Positions 35,878 to 43,995 of a stretch of 58,053 bases of DNA are shown here, piece after piece; the first letter of the stretch is position 1; the number at the start of each line of letters is the position of its first letter. The translations under genes were made by a program, and so were the position numbers. Below the pieces are notes generated by a model that was not told the DNA's origin, made no database searches, and saw only the letters and a list, made by a program, of their open reading frames with translations. Source of the DNA: Propionibacterium sp. (lineage in GTDB: Bacteria > Actinomycetota > Actinomycetes > Propionibacteriales > Propionibacteriaceae). The stretch lies in the NCBI GenBank assembly GCA_012839035.1, contig DUOB01000133.1, positions 1-58,053 on the forward strand. Reading direction: 5' to 3'.

Positions 35878-36837
35878 TCAGAAGAAGATGCCGAGGGCGA
35901 GGGTGACGACCCAGAGGAAGCCCATGATCTGGAGCGCCCGGTGGTTGAGGACCACGTCCTCGGGCTCGCCGGCGTCGCCGCGGTCGACCTCGAGCGCATA
36001 TTGCAGCAGGCCGATCGTCAGCGGGATGATCGAGATCACCAGCCAGGGCAGCCCCCACAGGCCGTCGCTCGGTGCGGGCGCACCGGGTTCGGAGACGCCG
36101 CCGATGGCCCAGAGGCAATAGGACATGAGCGTCACGGCTGCCGACAGGTGCCAGGCGAACCGCAGATAGGAAACGGTGTATTCCTTGAGCGACTTGCGGG
36201 TGCCGGCATCCGAGCCGAGCACGACCATCTCCGAATAGCGCTTGCCGGCCACCATGAACAGCGAACCGAACGCGGCGACCAGGAGGAACCAGGCGGAGAT
36301 CTCGATGCCGGAGGCAACGCCGCCGGCGATCATGCGCAGCAGGAATCCGGACGCCACCATCGCGAGATCGATGATCGGCTGATGCTTGAGAAATTGCGTG
36401 TACAGCAACTGCAGCACCAGATAGACGATCAGCACCACACCCAGCATGGGGGCGGTGAAGAACCCGATCGTGAGGCTCAGCGCCATCGTGATGAAGGCCA
36501 GCACATAGGCCGTGGAGACCTTCAGCTCCCCGGCTGCGATCGGGCGGAAGCGCTTCTTGGGATGAAGACGGTCCTCCTCCACGTCCTTCGCGTCGTTGAG
36601 CAGATAGATGGTGGCGCTGATCAGCGCGAAGGCGACGAACGCCAACAGTGTGTTGATCAGAACGTTGAGGTAGTCCGCGTTGTCGGGCGTATGGAACCCT
36701 GCCGTCAGCGGCGCAGCGAACACGAGGACGTTCTTCACCCACTGGCGCGGGCGCATGGCGCGGAGCCATGCCGGGAGATAGGTCTTCGGCGGCATTTGGC
36801 GGCTCGGCAGCGCGTCGTGTTGCGGTTCAGTACTCAT
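35878..36837 (-). CDS. UbiA prenyltransferase, decaprenyl-phosphate phosphoribosyltransferase-like
   Basis: A 319-residue UbiA-superfamily membrane enzyme. The motif MRPRQWVKNVLVFAAPL and the first Asp-rich loop NDAKDVEEDRLHPKKRFRPIAAG are characteristic of the DPPR synthase branch (Rv3806c), which transfers phosphoribose from PRPP to decaprenyl phosphate, the first step to decaprenyl-phosphoryl arabinose. The second Asp-containing loop begins KHQPIIDLAMVASGFLLRMIAGG. Eight or nine membrane helices are visible. If correct, the cell wall carries arabinose. GGAGG precedes the ATG, and a TAACCT box lies 10 nt upstream of the start. Confidence 0.85.
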   Translation of the reverse strand: MSTEPQHDALPSRQMPPKTYLPAWLRAMRPRQWVKNVLVFAAPLTAGFHTPDNADYLNVLINTLLAFVAFALISATIYLLNDAKDVEEDRLHPKKRFRPIAAGELKVSTAYVLAFITMALSLTIGFFTAPMLGVVLIVYLVLQLLYTQFLKHQPIIDLAMVASGFLLRMIAGGVASGIEISAWFLLVAAFGSLFMVAGKRYSEMVVLGSDAGTRKSLKEYTVSYLRFAWHLSAAVTLMSYCLWAIGGVSEPGAPAPSDGLWGLPWLVISIIPLTIGLLQYALEVDRGDAGEPEDVVLNHRALQIMGFLWVVTLALGIFF

Positions 36838-36859
36838 GTCGCCTCCGAGGTTATCCGAC

Positions 36860-36865
36860 TAGCGT
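36860..36865 (+). promoter_or_regulatory. -10 box of the 36873 lipoprotein gene
   Basis: TAGCGT ends 7 nt before GTG 36873. It lies only 6 nt from the TAACCT box of the divergent UbiA gene, so the two promoters may compete. Confidence 0.5.
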
Positions 36866-36872
36866 GGGACCC

Positions 36873-37367
36873 GTGTTGCGCCGTGCCGTCCCTCGAATCC
36901 TGCTCCCGGTGGGTGTGGTCGTGCTGGTCGGGCTCGCTGGCTGCGGCACCGTTCCGTCCGGCGGGCAGGAAACTGCCCCCACGCCCATCGTCTCCCCCTC
37001 CGTGGACAACGGGCGCCCCGGCTCACCGACCGAGGATGGCGTTCCGGCCGGAGGTGTGAGCCTCCGCCAACTGGGGTTCCAGCACGGCCCCGACGGCATG
37101 ATCACCGTGCCCGAGGACATCCGCATCGCGCTGCGTGTGGATCAGCCCAACATGGTGACGATGACGTTCTCTGCACCCGAGGGTCGGGTGATCGGGGAGT
37201 GGCTGAGCGCGCATCTCCGCGACGGCGGCTACCGGGTCACGGCCGAGAGCGCTGATGGTGTGGTGTTCGAGGGGTACGCCTGGTCGGGTGCGTTCACCGT
37301 TCATCCCGCGGGCTCGGCTCTGACGCTCCGGCGCTCCCCGGACGGGCCCGCGCCCGCCGGGGAGTGA
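36873..37367 (+). CDS. Lipoprotein, function unknown
   Basis: A 164-residue secreted lipoprotein. Residues 1-24 are a signal peptide ending in the lipobox LAGC (Cys24). A Pro/Ser/Thr-rich linker (to about 60) precedes a compact ~100-residue domain with MVTMTFSAPEGRVIGEWLSAHLRDGGYRVTAES, which looks like an alpha-beta sandwich. I recognise no named family. It starts leaderless at GTG 36873, diverges from the UbiA gene and converges on maf with 7 nt between stops. Confidence 0.7.
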   Translation: MLRRAVPRILLPVGVVVLVGLAGCGTVPSGGQETAPTPIVSPSVDNGRPGSPTEDGVPAGGVSLRQLGFQHGPDGMITVPEDIRIALRVDQPNMVTMTFSAPEGRVIGEWLSAHLRDGGYRVTAESADGVVFEGYAWSGAFTVHPAGSALTLRRSPDGPAPAGE

Positions 37368-37374
37368 GCGCGAC

Positions 37375-37992
37375 TCAGTTGTGCGTGGACCACAGCTCGG
37401 GCCAGGAGATCCCGAGCTCGGTGAGCATGTCGCGCAGCAGGGGCAGGCTCAGACCGATCACATTGTGGGGATCGCCCTCGATGCCGGAGATGAAGGGCCC
37501 ACCCAGCCCGTCGATCGTGAAGGCGCCGGCGACGACGAGGGGTTCGTTGGTGGCGACATAGGCGCGGATCTCTGCATCACTCAGGTCGGCGAACCGGACC
37601 ATGGTGGAGCCAGTCGCCGTGATCTGATGGACACCGCGGTCCCGGAGGATCACGTGGTGTCCCGTGTGCAACACGCCGTGGCGTCCCCGCATCAGCTGCC
37701 AGCGGGCGATGGCCTCGTCGGCGGAGGCGGGTTTGCCGAACGACTGCCCCTCGAACTCGAGGATCGAGTCGCACCCGATCACGAGGGCCGGTTCGTGGCC
37801 GGCCAATTGCTGACTGACCGCCTGTGCCTTCTGCTCCGCGAGCAGCGCAGCCAGCACGACCGGACGGCGAGCGGTGACTTTCTCCTCATCGATGCCGGAG
37901 ACGATCACCTCGGGCTCGATCCCCGCCCGCTGCAGGACCTGAAGCCGGGCGGGGGAGGCCGAGGCGAGCACGACCCGGAAAACCCTGGCCAT
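37375..37992 (-). CDS. maf: Maf-family nucleoside triphosphate pyrophosphatase
   Basis: A 205-residue enzyme hydrolysing non-canonical or excess dTTP/UTP/CTP-type nucleotides to monophosphates; linked to septum control in some bacteria. Motifs: VVLASASPARLQVL (substrate-binding SxSPxR-like), the EEKVTARRP region, VIGCDSILEFEGQSFGKP (catalytic Asp) and the C-terminal DGLGGPFISGIEGDPHNVIGLSLPLL. Its ATG overlaps the DUF937 stop by one base (TGATG), so it is translationally coupled to that gene. Confidence 0.93.
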   Translation of the reverse strand: MARVFRVVLASASPARLQVLQRAGIEPEVIVSGIDEEKVTARRPVVLAALLAEQKAQAVSQQLAGHEPALVIGCDSILEFEGQSFGKPASADEAIARWQLMRGRHGVLHTGHHVILRDRGVHQITATGSTMVRFADLSDAEIRAYVATNEPLVVAGAFTIDGLGGPFISGIEGDPHNVIGLSLPLLRDMLTELGISWPELWSTHN

Positions 37993-38765
37993 CAGGATCG
38001 GCGGCCGCCGCCGAGGAGGCCACCGAGCAGGTCGTCGAGGATCCCGCCACCGCTCCGCTGCTGCGGGGCGGGCTGCCCGGTGGGAGCGTCCAGCGGGATC
38101 TGCTGGGGTGCCGGGGCGTCGCCGCCGGTGCCGGTGGACGGGCCGGACCGAGGCTGCGGGGCGGGTTGCTGGAATTCTCCGCGCTGGGGGGCGGGCGTTG
38201 GGGCAGGCGCTTGGCGACCGCCGCCACCTCCCAACATGTCGAGCAGAATCTCCGGGAGACTCCGCTGCTGCTTCTGGGACTGTCCGCCGGTGAGGCTGTC
38301 GAGCAGATCGCCGAGGATGCTGCCGCTGCCGGCGCCACTGCCGCCGGGTGCGCCACCGCGGCCCTCGGTGAGCTTCTTCGCCAGATAGGCGAGGACGATC
38401 GGCGCGAGATAGCGCATCAGCTTCTGCACCATCTCGTTGTTGCCGCCGGCTACCTGGGCTCCGAGCCGCTGGGTCACCTGGGGCGTGTGGGCACCGAACA
38501 CGTTCTGGACGATGGCGTCACCGTCATCGGTGTCGACCTGATCGAGCTGCAGATCCCCGTCGAGCAGGGGCGAGCTCGCGTGCTGGTTGAGTGCATTCGC
38601 GAGGGAGCGGGCGCCTGCGGTGTCGTCGGCATTGGCGGACATGCCGCCGATGAGGGCCGGAATCAGCTGGCGAGCCATCTGCTCCGCCGTGTTGGGATCG
38701 GTGCCCACCTGCTTGGCGAGCTGACCGAAGGGGATGGAGTTGAGGATTTCCTGCACCGCGTCCAC
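37992..38765 (-). CDS. DUF937 domain protein
   Basis: A 257-residue cytoplasmic protein. Residues 1-125 match the DUF937 pattern: helical, with QLAKQVGTDPNTAEQMARQLIPALIGGMSANA, SLANALNQH and IVQNVFG. The rest is a long Gly/Pro/Gln-rich disordered region with two short amphipathic segments, GSILGDLLDSLTGG and GGILDDLLGGLLGGG, that repeat the same design. No catalytic role is known for the family. GTG start with AAAGGAG upstream. Co-transcribed with maf. Confidence 0.8.
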   Translation of the reverse strand: MDAVQEILNSIPFGQLAKQVGTDPNTAEQMARQLIPALIGGMSANADDTAGARSLANALNQHASSPLLDGDLQLDQVDTDDGDAIVQNVFGAHTPQVTQRLGAQVAGGNNEMVQKLMRYLAPIVLAYLAKKLTEGRGGAPGGSGAGSGSILGDLLDSLTGGQSQKQQRSLPEILLDMLGGGGGRQAPAPTPAPQRGEFQQPAPQPRSGPSTGTGGDAPAPQQIPLDAPTGQPAPQQRSGGGILDDLLGGLLGGGRRS

Positions 38766-38854
38766 GGCGGCTCCTTTCGCTGCGCCAGCCTCCGATGGCG
38801 GGCGCAGGCAAGGCTAGCGAACAGCGCGCGAGCAGCGCGAACAAGGCGGGCGGA

Positions 38855-39091
38855 TCATTGATCGATGTGGCGCCACGCGCCCGGGCCCGGATAGGTGGCC
38901 CCGCGAAGGACCCGCGTATAGGACTTCCAGCCCCCGACGCGCGGTCGATCCGCGGGTCGCGGGGCCTCCTCGGTCCCGGCGGCGGCGCCTGCGGTGACCA
39001 CCGCCACGATCGCGGCCAGCTCCTCCGGGGTGGGGGAGCCGGACACCACCGTCACGACAGGGCGCTGCTGAGCCGTTGGTTCAGTCATCAT
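38855..39091 (-). CDS. Acyl-CoA carboxylase epsilon subunit
   Basis: A 78-residue small subunit typical of actinobacterial acyl-CoA carboxylases, which stimulates the alpha-beta complex. The hallmark VVSGSPTPEELAAIVAVV is at the N-terminus and the C-terminus PGPGAWRHIDQ matches the usual PGPGAWR ending. The middle is Ala/Gly-rich and variable. The start is taken as the first of two ATGs (39091, 39088) just after the beta-subunit stop with GAGG upstream; the longer open frame into the beta gene is a shadow. Its presence identifies the beta subunit as AccD5/PccB type. Confidence 0.85.
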   Translation of the reverse strand: MMTEPTAQQRPVVTVVSGSPTPEELAAIVAVVTAGAAAGTEEAPRPADRPRVGGWKSYTRVLRGATYPGPGAWRHIDQ

Positions 39092-39098
39092 CACAGCC

Positions 39099-40673
39099 TC
39101 ACAGGGGAATATTGCCGTGCTTCTTGGGCGGCAGCGACTGGCGCTTGGTGCGCAGGAGACGCAGCATCCGGATGATCTCATAGCGCGTCTGGTGCGGATA
39201 GATCACCTGATCGATGTATCCGCGCTCCGCCGCGACATAGGGATTGGCGAGCTCATCGTCATAGGCCTGCATCAGCCTGGCACGCTCGGTGTCCGGGTCG
39301 GACGAGGCCGCGAGTTCCTTGCGATAGAGGATGTTCACCGCGCCCTGGGCGCCCATGACGGCGATCTGGGCGGTCGGCCACGCGAGGTTCACGTCGGCGC
39401 CGAGGTGCTTGGACCCCATCACGTCATAGGCGCCGCCATAGGCCTTGCGGGTGATGACGGTGACGAGCGGGACGGTGGCCTCGGCGTACGCATAGATCAG
39501 CTTCGCGCCCCGACGGATGATGCCGGCATGTTCCTGGTCGACCCCGGGCAGGAAGCCCGGCACGTCGACGAAGGTGAGGACCGGGATGTTGAAGGCATCA
39601 CAGGTGCGCACGAAGCGGGCGGCCTTCTCCGATGCATCGATGTCCAGGCAACCGGCGAAATGCAGGGGTTGATTGGCCACGATGCCGATGGAGCGGCCCT
39701 CGACCCGACCGAAACCGGTCACCATGTTGGGCGCGAACAGGGGCGACGTTTCCAGGAACTCGCCGTCGTCCAGCACACCGGTGATCACCGACTTGATGTC
39801 ATAGGGCTGGTTCGGGGAGTCCGGGATGAGCGTGTCGAGCAGCCGGTCCTGTTCGGTGACCTGCAGATCATCCTCGTCATCGCCATAGAGGGGTGGATCC
39901 TCGAGGTTGTTCTGGGGCAGATAGCTCAGCAGCTCCCGCACATAGTCGATGGCGTCCTCCTCGTCCGCCGCCAGGTAGTGCGCGTTGCCCGACTTGGTGT
40001 TGTGCGTGCGCCCACCGCCGAGTTCCTCCATCGACACGTCCTCACCGGTCACCGTCTTGATGACGTCCGGTCCGGTGATGAACATCTGTGAGGTCTGGTC
40101 GACCATGACCACGAAGTCGGTGAGCGCCGGGGAATAGACGTGTCCGCCCGCAGCGGCGCCCATGATGAGCGAGATCTGGGGGATCACCCCGGAGGCGACG
40201 GTGTTGCGCTTGAAGATCTCGCCATAGAGACCGAGGGAGACCACGCCCTCCTGGATGCGCGCGCCACCGCCCTCGTTGATGCCGATGATCGGGCAGCCGG
40301 TCTTGAGCGCAAAGTCGATGATCTTGACGATCTTCTCGCCATAGACCTGACCGAGCGAGCCGCCGAACACGGTGACGTCCTGGGAGAACACGCAGACGGG
40401 TCGGCCGTTGATCGCACCGACGCCGGTGACCACGCCGTCGCCGTAGGGGCGGCGCTTCTCCATGCCGAAGGCCGTCGAGCGGTGCCGGGCGAACTCGTCG
40501 AGTTCCGCGAAGGTCCCGGGGTCCAGCAACAGGTCGATGCGTTCCCGGGCCGTGAGTTTGCCCTTGGCGTGCTGCTTCTCGACTGCCGCGGCCGATCCCG
40601 CGTGCACGGCCTCTTCTGTGCGCCGTCCAAGATCAGCCAGCTTGCCCGCGGTCGTGTGGATGTCGATCTCCAT
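39099..40673 (-). CDS. Acyl-CoA (propionyl-CoA) carboxylase beta subunit
   Basis: A 524-residue carboxyltransferase moving CO2 from biotin to propionyl- or acetyl-CoA. It shows the crotonase-like fold with [53 protein letters not shown] and, in the C-half, [22 protein letters not shown] and [13 protein letters not shown]. The Asp in ENxLDxxxP-type loops and the lack of a zinc finger fit PccB/AccD5. TACGCT on the minus strand ends 7 nt before ATG 40673, so the mRNA is leaderless. With alpha (33529) and epsilon (38855) it makes (S)-methylmalonyl-CoA or malonyl-CoA. Confidence 0.95.
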   Translation of the reverse strand: MEIDIHTTAGKLADLGRRTEEAVHAGSAAAVEKQHAKGKLTARERIDLLLDPGTFAELDEFARHRSTAFGMEKRRPYGDGVVTGVGAINGRPVCVFSQDVTVFGGSLGQVYGEKIVKIIDFALKTGCPIIGINEGGGARIQEGVVSLGLYGEIFKRNTVASGVIPQISLIMGAAAGGHVYSPALTDFVVMVDQTSQMFITGPDVIKTVTGEDVSMEELGGGRTHNTKSGNAHYLAADEEDAIDYVRELLSYLPQNNLEDPPLYGDDEDDLQVTEQDRLLDTLIPDSPNQPYDIKSVITGVLDDGEFLETSPLFAPNMVTGFGRVEGRSIGIVANQPLHFAGCLDIDASEKAARFVRTCDAFNIPVLTFVDVPGFLPGVDQEHAGIIRRGAKLIYAYAEATVPLVTVITRKAYGGAYDVMGSKHLGADVNLAWPTAQIAVMGAQGAVNILYRKELAASSDPDTERARLMQAYDDELANPYVAAERGYIDQVIYPHQTRYEIIRMLRLLRTKRQSLPPKKHGNIPL

Positions 40674-40680
40674 ACCGGGC

Positions 40681-40686
40681 AGCGTA
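40681..40686 (-). promoter_or_regulatory. -10 box of the carboxylase beta gene
   Basis: TACGCT on the minus strand, 7 nt before ATG 40673. It is back-to-back with the birA promoter. Confidence 0.6.
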
Positions 40687-40753
40687 GCGCCGGGCGCCCC
40701 CGCCCGCCGGGACGGTCACAAAACTCCTGCCGGGTTCTCCGCGCGGCGACGGC

Positions 40754-40759
40754 TATTCT
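40754..40759 (+). promoter_or_regulatory. -10 box of birA
   Basis: TATTCT ends 8 nt before GTG 40768, consistent with a leaderless transcript. Confidence 0.5.
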
Positions 40760-40767
40760 CGGGGATC

Positions 40768-41562
40768 GTGCCCGACACCCCACCGCCCGATGCCGCCGCG
40801 CTCAGTGCCGACCTGGTGGGACCAGGCTCGCCCTGGACGTCGGTGACGGTGCTCGCCGCCACCGGCTCGACCAACGAGGACCTCGCGGCCGCCGCTCGCC
40901 GGGGTGCCGCCGACGGTGCCGTCCTCATGACCGACAACCAGACCGCGGGGAGGGGCCGGCTCGACCGGTCCTGGACCGCGTCCCCGGGGGTGTCGGTCGC
41001 CACGTCCGTCCTGCTGCGTCCCGACGGGGTGCCGATCGAACGATGGCCCTGGCTGTCGTTGATGACCGGGCTGGGGGTCGCGAACGGGATCCGGGCGGCC
41101 ACCGGTCTGCCCGCCGAACTGAAGTGGCCGAACGACGTGCTCGTCGACGAGCGCAAGCTGTGCGGCCTGCTCGCGGAGCGGGTCGAGACCCCCACCGGGC
41201 CGGCGGTGGTCCTGGGCTTCGGGATCAACGTGTCCATGGACCGCTCCGAACTGCCGGTCGAGAGCGCCACGTCCCTGTGGCTCGAGGGGGCCCGCGTGGA
41301 CAAGACGGCCCTCATGAGCGAGGTGCTGCGGGCGTTGGCGGCCGCGTACGCCCTCTGGCGCGACGCGCCCGACGCCCTCGCCGCACGCTATGCCGACCGC
41401 TGCGTGACGATCGGCCGTCACGTGCGACTCCTGCTCGCCGGCCGGGAGGTGACCGGCACCGCCCTCGGGATCGACCCGTCGGGCGGCCTGCGGGTGCGGA
41501 TGGCCGAGGGGGAGCGGACGTTCTCCGCGGGGGACGTCGTGCATCTGCGTCGCGTGACGTGA
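40768..41562 (+). CDS. birA: Biotin-[acetyl-CoA-carboxylase] ligase
   Basis: A 264-residue biotin protein ligase that activates biotin with ATP and attaches it to the carrier lysine of carboxylases. The biotin loop is TAGRGRLDRSWTASPGVSVATS (GRGRxxRxW), with LKWPNDVLVDERKLCGLLAE after it and a C-terminal SH3-like cap (GTALGIDPSGGLRV). No N-terminal winged helix is present, so it does not act as a repressor. GTG 40768 is fixed by the TATTCT box. It diverges from the carboxylase beta gene, its functional partner. Confidence 0.94.
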   Translation: MPDTPPPDAAALSADLVGPGSPWTSVTVLAATGSTNEDLAAAARRGAADGAVLMTDNQTAGRGRLDRSWTASPGVSVATSVLLRPDGVPIERWPWLSLMTGLGVANGIRAATGLPAELKWPNDVLVDERKLCGLLAERVETPTGPAVVLGFGINVSMDRSELPVESATSLWLEGARVDKTALMSEVLRALAAAYALWRDAPDALAARYADRCVTIGRHVRLLLAGREVTGTALGIDPSGGLRVRMAEGERTFSAGDVVHLRRVT

Positions 41563-41584
41563 CGACCGGAATCTGGGTCCCGGC

Positions 41585-41639
41585 CAGTGAGACTTTTCCT
41601 TGTCGCTCTTGTCCGGCCGGGTTTCACTGACTCGACAAG
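41585..41639. promoter_or_regulatory. Interlocked inverted repeats upstream of the aromatic cluster
   Basis: Two dyads alternate as A-B-A'-B': CAGTGAGAC (41585-41593) with GTTTCACTG (41621-41629), 8 of 9 pairs, and CTTGTCG (41599-41605) with CGACAAG (41633-41639), perfect. Their arms interleave rather than nest. The 138-nt gap before the dioxygenase gene therefore probably holds operator sites, the IclR regulator at 49138 being the obvious candidate, or a pseudoknotted leader. Confidence 0.45.
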
Positions 41640-41700
41640 TCCCGATTCGGGGCAGCACGCCGAACACCCCCAGTTGTGTGTCAACGGTCAAGGAGGACCG

Positions 41701-42243
41701 ATGAAGCCCGATATTCAGCCGTCCGATCTGCCGATTCTCGATCTGGACGCGGTGGCCGACGAACTGGCGGCAAGCGGGCGCCAAGTCAAGGTGCTGTGGC
41801 AATATCCCGGCTCCCTCGCATTCGTGGCGAAGGGCCGGGACTATCGGAGCGAGTTCCATATCAATGCGAGCGACGAGGTCACCTACATGATCCGTGGCAC
41901 GATGCGCCTCCACCACCGGACCCCCGAGGGGGAGGAAAGCGTGGCGGTCATTCCCGAGGGGTCGACCAACTGGATGCCGCCGAACACCGAGCATTCACCG
42001 CGCTTTCCCTCGGACTCCTTCGCGCTCATTCTCGAACGTGGCCGTCTGCCGGGGGAGATCGATCGGTTCCGTTGGTATTGCCCCGAGTGCGGCGTCCTGA
42101 TCCACGAGGAGGAGTTCGTCGTGGACGACTACACCAAGGACCCGGTCTCCAAGGCGTACGCGCGCTTCTTCGACTCCGAGCAAGCCCGCACGTGCGACGA
42201 ATGCGGCACCGTGATGCCGCGACCTGACCAGCAGATCAACTGA
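41701..42243 (+). CDS. Ring-cleavage dioxygenase, 3-hydroxyanthranilate 3,4-dioxygenase family
   Basis: A 180-residue cupin dioxygenase that cleaves an aminophenol-carboxylate ring with Fe(II) and O2. Iron ligands are His53 and Glu59 (FHINASDE) and His98 (NTEHSP). Arg49 (DYRSEFH), Arg101 and Glu112 (LILERG) correspond to the substrate-binding Arg, Arg, Glu of the Cupriavidus enzyme as I remember it, but the loop reads HSPRFP, one residue shorter than HSPQRP before the second Arg. A C-terminal rubredoxin-like site (Cys127, Cys130, Cys165, Cys168) marks the bacterial dimeric type. AAGGAGG precedes the ATG. The neighbours suggest 4-amino-3-hydroxybenzoate as an alternative substrate to 3-hydroxyanthranilate (inference). 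Confidence 0.88.
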   Translation: MKPDIQPSDLPILDLDAVADELAASGRQVKVLWQYPGSLAFVAKGRDYRSEFHINASDEVTYMIRGTMRLHHRTPEGEESVAVIPEGSTNWMPPNTEHSPRFPSDSFALILERGRLPGEIDRFRWYCPECGVLIHEEEFVVDDYTKDPVSKAYARFFDSEQARTCDECGTVMPRPDQQIN

Positions 42244-42331
42244 CCCAACCTCCACGAACCGACGCACCCGGACCGCCCGGGTGCGCCGGGTGGTCGAACA
42301 CGCCCGAAAACACTCGAAGAGGAGCAGATCA

Positions 42332-42751
42332 ATGACCAAAGCGACCCCACGCGTGATCACGACCGACAAGGCGCCCACCACCGGATTCTCGGAAGGGACG
42401 AAGGCGCCGTTGTCGATGGCGATTGCCCACAACGGATTCCTTTTCGTCTCAGGCCAAGGACCGCTCGACCCGAAGACGCACACCATCGTCTCCGACGATT
42501 TCGAGGAGCAGACGAGGACGACACTTGAGAATCTCCTGCGGGTGGTGGAGGCCGCCGGCTCCACGAAGAACGACATTCTTCGCTGCAATGTCTACATCCG
42601 CGACATGGAGAACTTTCCCAAGTTCAACCCGATCTATCGCGAGTTCTTCTCCGACGCCAGTCACTTCCCGGCCCGAACCACCGTTCGTGCGGACGCGCCC
42701 CGAGCAGGAGTGCTCGTCGAGATCGACTGCATCGCCGCGGTGGCTGAGTGA
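42332..42751 (+). CDS. RidA-family deaminase
   Basis: A 139-residue trimeric YjgF/RidA protein. The signature FPARTTVRADAPRAGVLVEIDCIA holds the conserved Arg; FVSGQGPLDP and EEQTRTTLENLLRVVEAAGS are family text. RidA proteins hydrolyse enamines/imines; the subgroup in aromatic pathways acts as 2-aminomuconate deaminase. Placed between a ring-cleavage dioxygenase of amino-aromatics and a ring hydroxylase, it most likely releases ammonia from the amino-muconate product. GAGGAG precedes the ATG; the stop overlaps the next GTG, so hydroxylase and deaminase are coupled. Confidence 0.88.
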   Translation: MTKATPRVITTDKAPTTGFSEGTKAPLSMAIAHNGFLFVSGQGPLDPKTHTIVSDDFEEQTRTTLENLLRVVEAAGSTKNDILRCNVYIRDMENFPKFNPIYREFFSDASHFPARTTVRADAPRAGVLVEIDCIAAVAE

Positions 42752-43971
42752 TCGGGCAGGGCGCCGTGAGTGCAACGAAGACTTCGGTCGTCATGATCGG
42801 AGCCGGGCCGGCAGGTCTCCTCCTGGGGCGGCTGCTCGGGCTGGCGGGCATCGACAACGTTGTCCTCGAGCAGCGGACGCGGCAGTACGTCGAAGAACGC
42901 ATCCGCGCCGGGCTCCTCGAACACCCCACGGTGGAGATGCTCAAGTTCGCAGGTGTGGCCGATCGTCTGGAGAGCAATGGGCAGTTCGATGACGGATTCG
43001 AGCTGCGCTTCGAAGGGGTTCGGACCTGGGTGCCGACCGCGGACCTGACGGGTGGCAAGCAAACCGTGCTCTATCCGCAGCAGGAGGTGGTCAAGGATCT
43101 CCTCAGGGCGAGGGACGACACAGGACAGCCGATCGTCTTCGAGGCTCTCGACGTCGCATTGCACGACAGCGACACCGAGCGGCCGAGGGTGACCTATCGG
43201 GATCCGGACGGGGCCGAACATGCGGTCGAGGCGGATTTCATCGCCGGATGCGACGGGTTCCACGGACCGTCGCGGGAAACGATTCCGGCCCGGTTGCGCC
43301 AGGAGTTCCAGCAGGACTATCCGTTCGGCTGGCTGGGAATCCTCGCCGACGTGCCCCCGTCCACCCGGGAACTGATCTATGCGCATCACGACAACGGCTT
43401 CGCCATGCACAGCAGGCGCTCTCCCACGCTGAGCCGGCTCTATCTCCAGGTCCCCCCGGATACCGACGCGCAGGAGGTGTCCGACAGGTTCATCTGGGAT
43501 GAGTTGCAGACCAGGCTGGGTACGCAGGACGACTGGACGCTGGCGGAGGGGCCGATTCTGCAGAAGAGCGTCACCGCCATGCGCTCGTTCGTCGTGGAGC
43601 CCCTCCAGCACGGACGGGTGTTTCTCGCCGGCGATGCCGCGCACATCGTCCCGCCCACGGCTGCCAAGGGCCTGAACCTGGCGGTCTCCGATGTGTCCGT
43701 TCTGTCGGAGGCGCTGATCGCCCGCTATCGGGGCGCCGGGGAGGAGCTTCTGGCGGCGTACTCCACCACTGCGCTGCGCCGCATCTGGCGGGCGCAGGAG
43801 TTCTCCCGGCACATGACAGCACTGCTGCACCACGTGCCGGGCAGCGAGTTCGAAGCGCGCCTGCAGCGCGCGCGTCTGCAGAACCTCGTGAAGTCCGAGC
43901 ACACCATGGCGGCCTTCTCCGAGCTCTATGTCGGGTTGCCCTTCGAGGGCCACCCCGAACGATTCATCTGA
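42748..43971 (+). CDS. PobA-type FAD aromatic hydroxylase (4-hydroxy/4-aminobenzoate 3-monooxygenase)
   Basis: A 407-residue flavoprotein that hydroxylates a benzoate next to a para substituent using NAD(P)H and O2. It aligns over its whole length with 4-hydroxybenzoate hydroxylase: GAGPAG FAD loop, FIAGCDGFHG, GDAAHIVPP and YVGLPFE. Counterparts of PobA Tyr201, Ser212, Arg214, Arg220, Tyr222, Pro293 and Tyr385 are Tyr211, Ser222, Arg224, Arg230, Tyr232, Pro302 and Tyr394, so carboxylate and para-group contacts are kept. No protocatechuate dioxygenase adjoins, so a para-amine substrate is considered. Start GTG 42748 overlaps the RidA stop; GTG 42766 is possible. Confidence 0.88.
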   Translation: MIGQGAVSATKTSVVMIGAGPAGLLLGRLLGLAGIDNVVLEQRTRQYVEERIRAGLLEHPTVEMLKFAGVADRLESNGQFDDGFELRFEGVRTWVPTADLTGGKQTVLYPQQEVVKDLLRARDDTGQPIVFEALDVALHDSDTERPRVTYRDPDGAEHAVEADFIAGCDGFHGPSRETIPARLRQEFQQDYPFGWLGILADVPPSTRELIYAHHDNGFAMHSRRSPTLSRLYLQVPPDTDAQEVSDRFIWDELQTRLGTQDDWTLAEGPILQKSVTAMRSFVVEPLQHGRVFLAGDAAHIVPPTAAKGLNLAVSDVSVLSEALIARYRGAGEELLAAYSTTALRRIWRAQEFSRHMTALLHHVPGSEFEARLQRARLQNLVKSEHTMAAFSELYVGLPFEGHPERFI

Positions 43972-43995
43972 ACCCCCGACTCCAAGGAACTGAGC

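Noticed and set aside
42748..43971. Loss of the PobA Tyr385 equivalent as evidence for an amine substrate
   Set aside because: On recounting, Tyr385 is the Tyr of YVGLP, which is conserved, so this argument does not hold.
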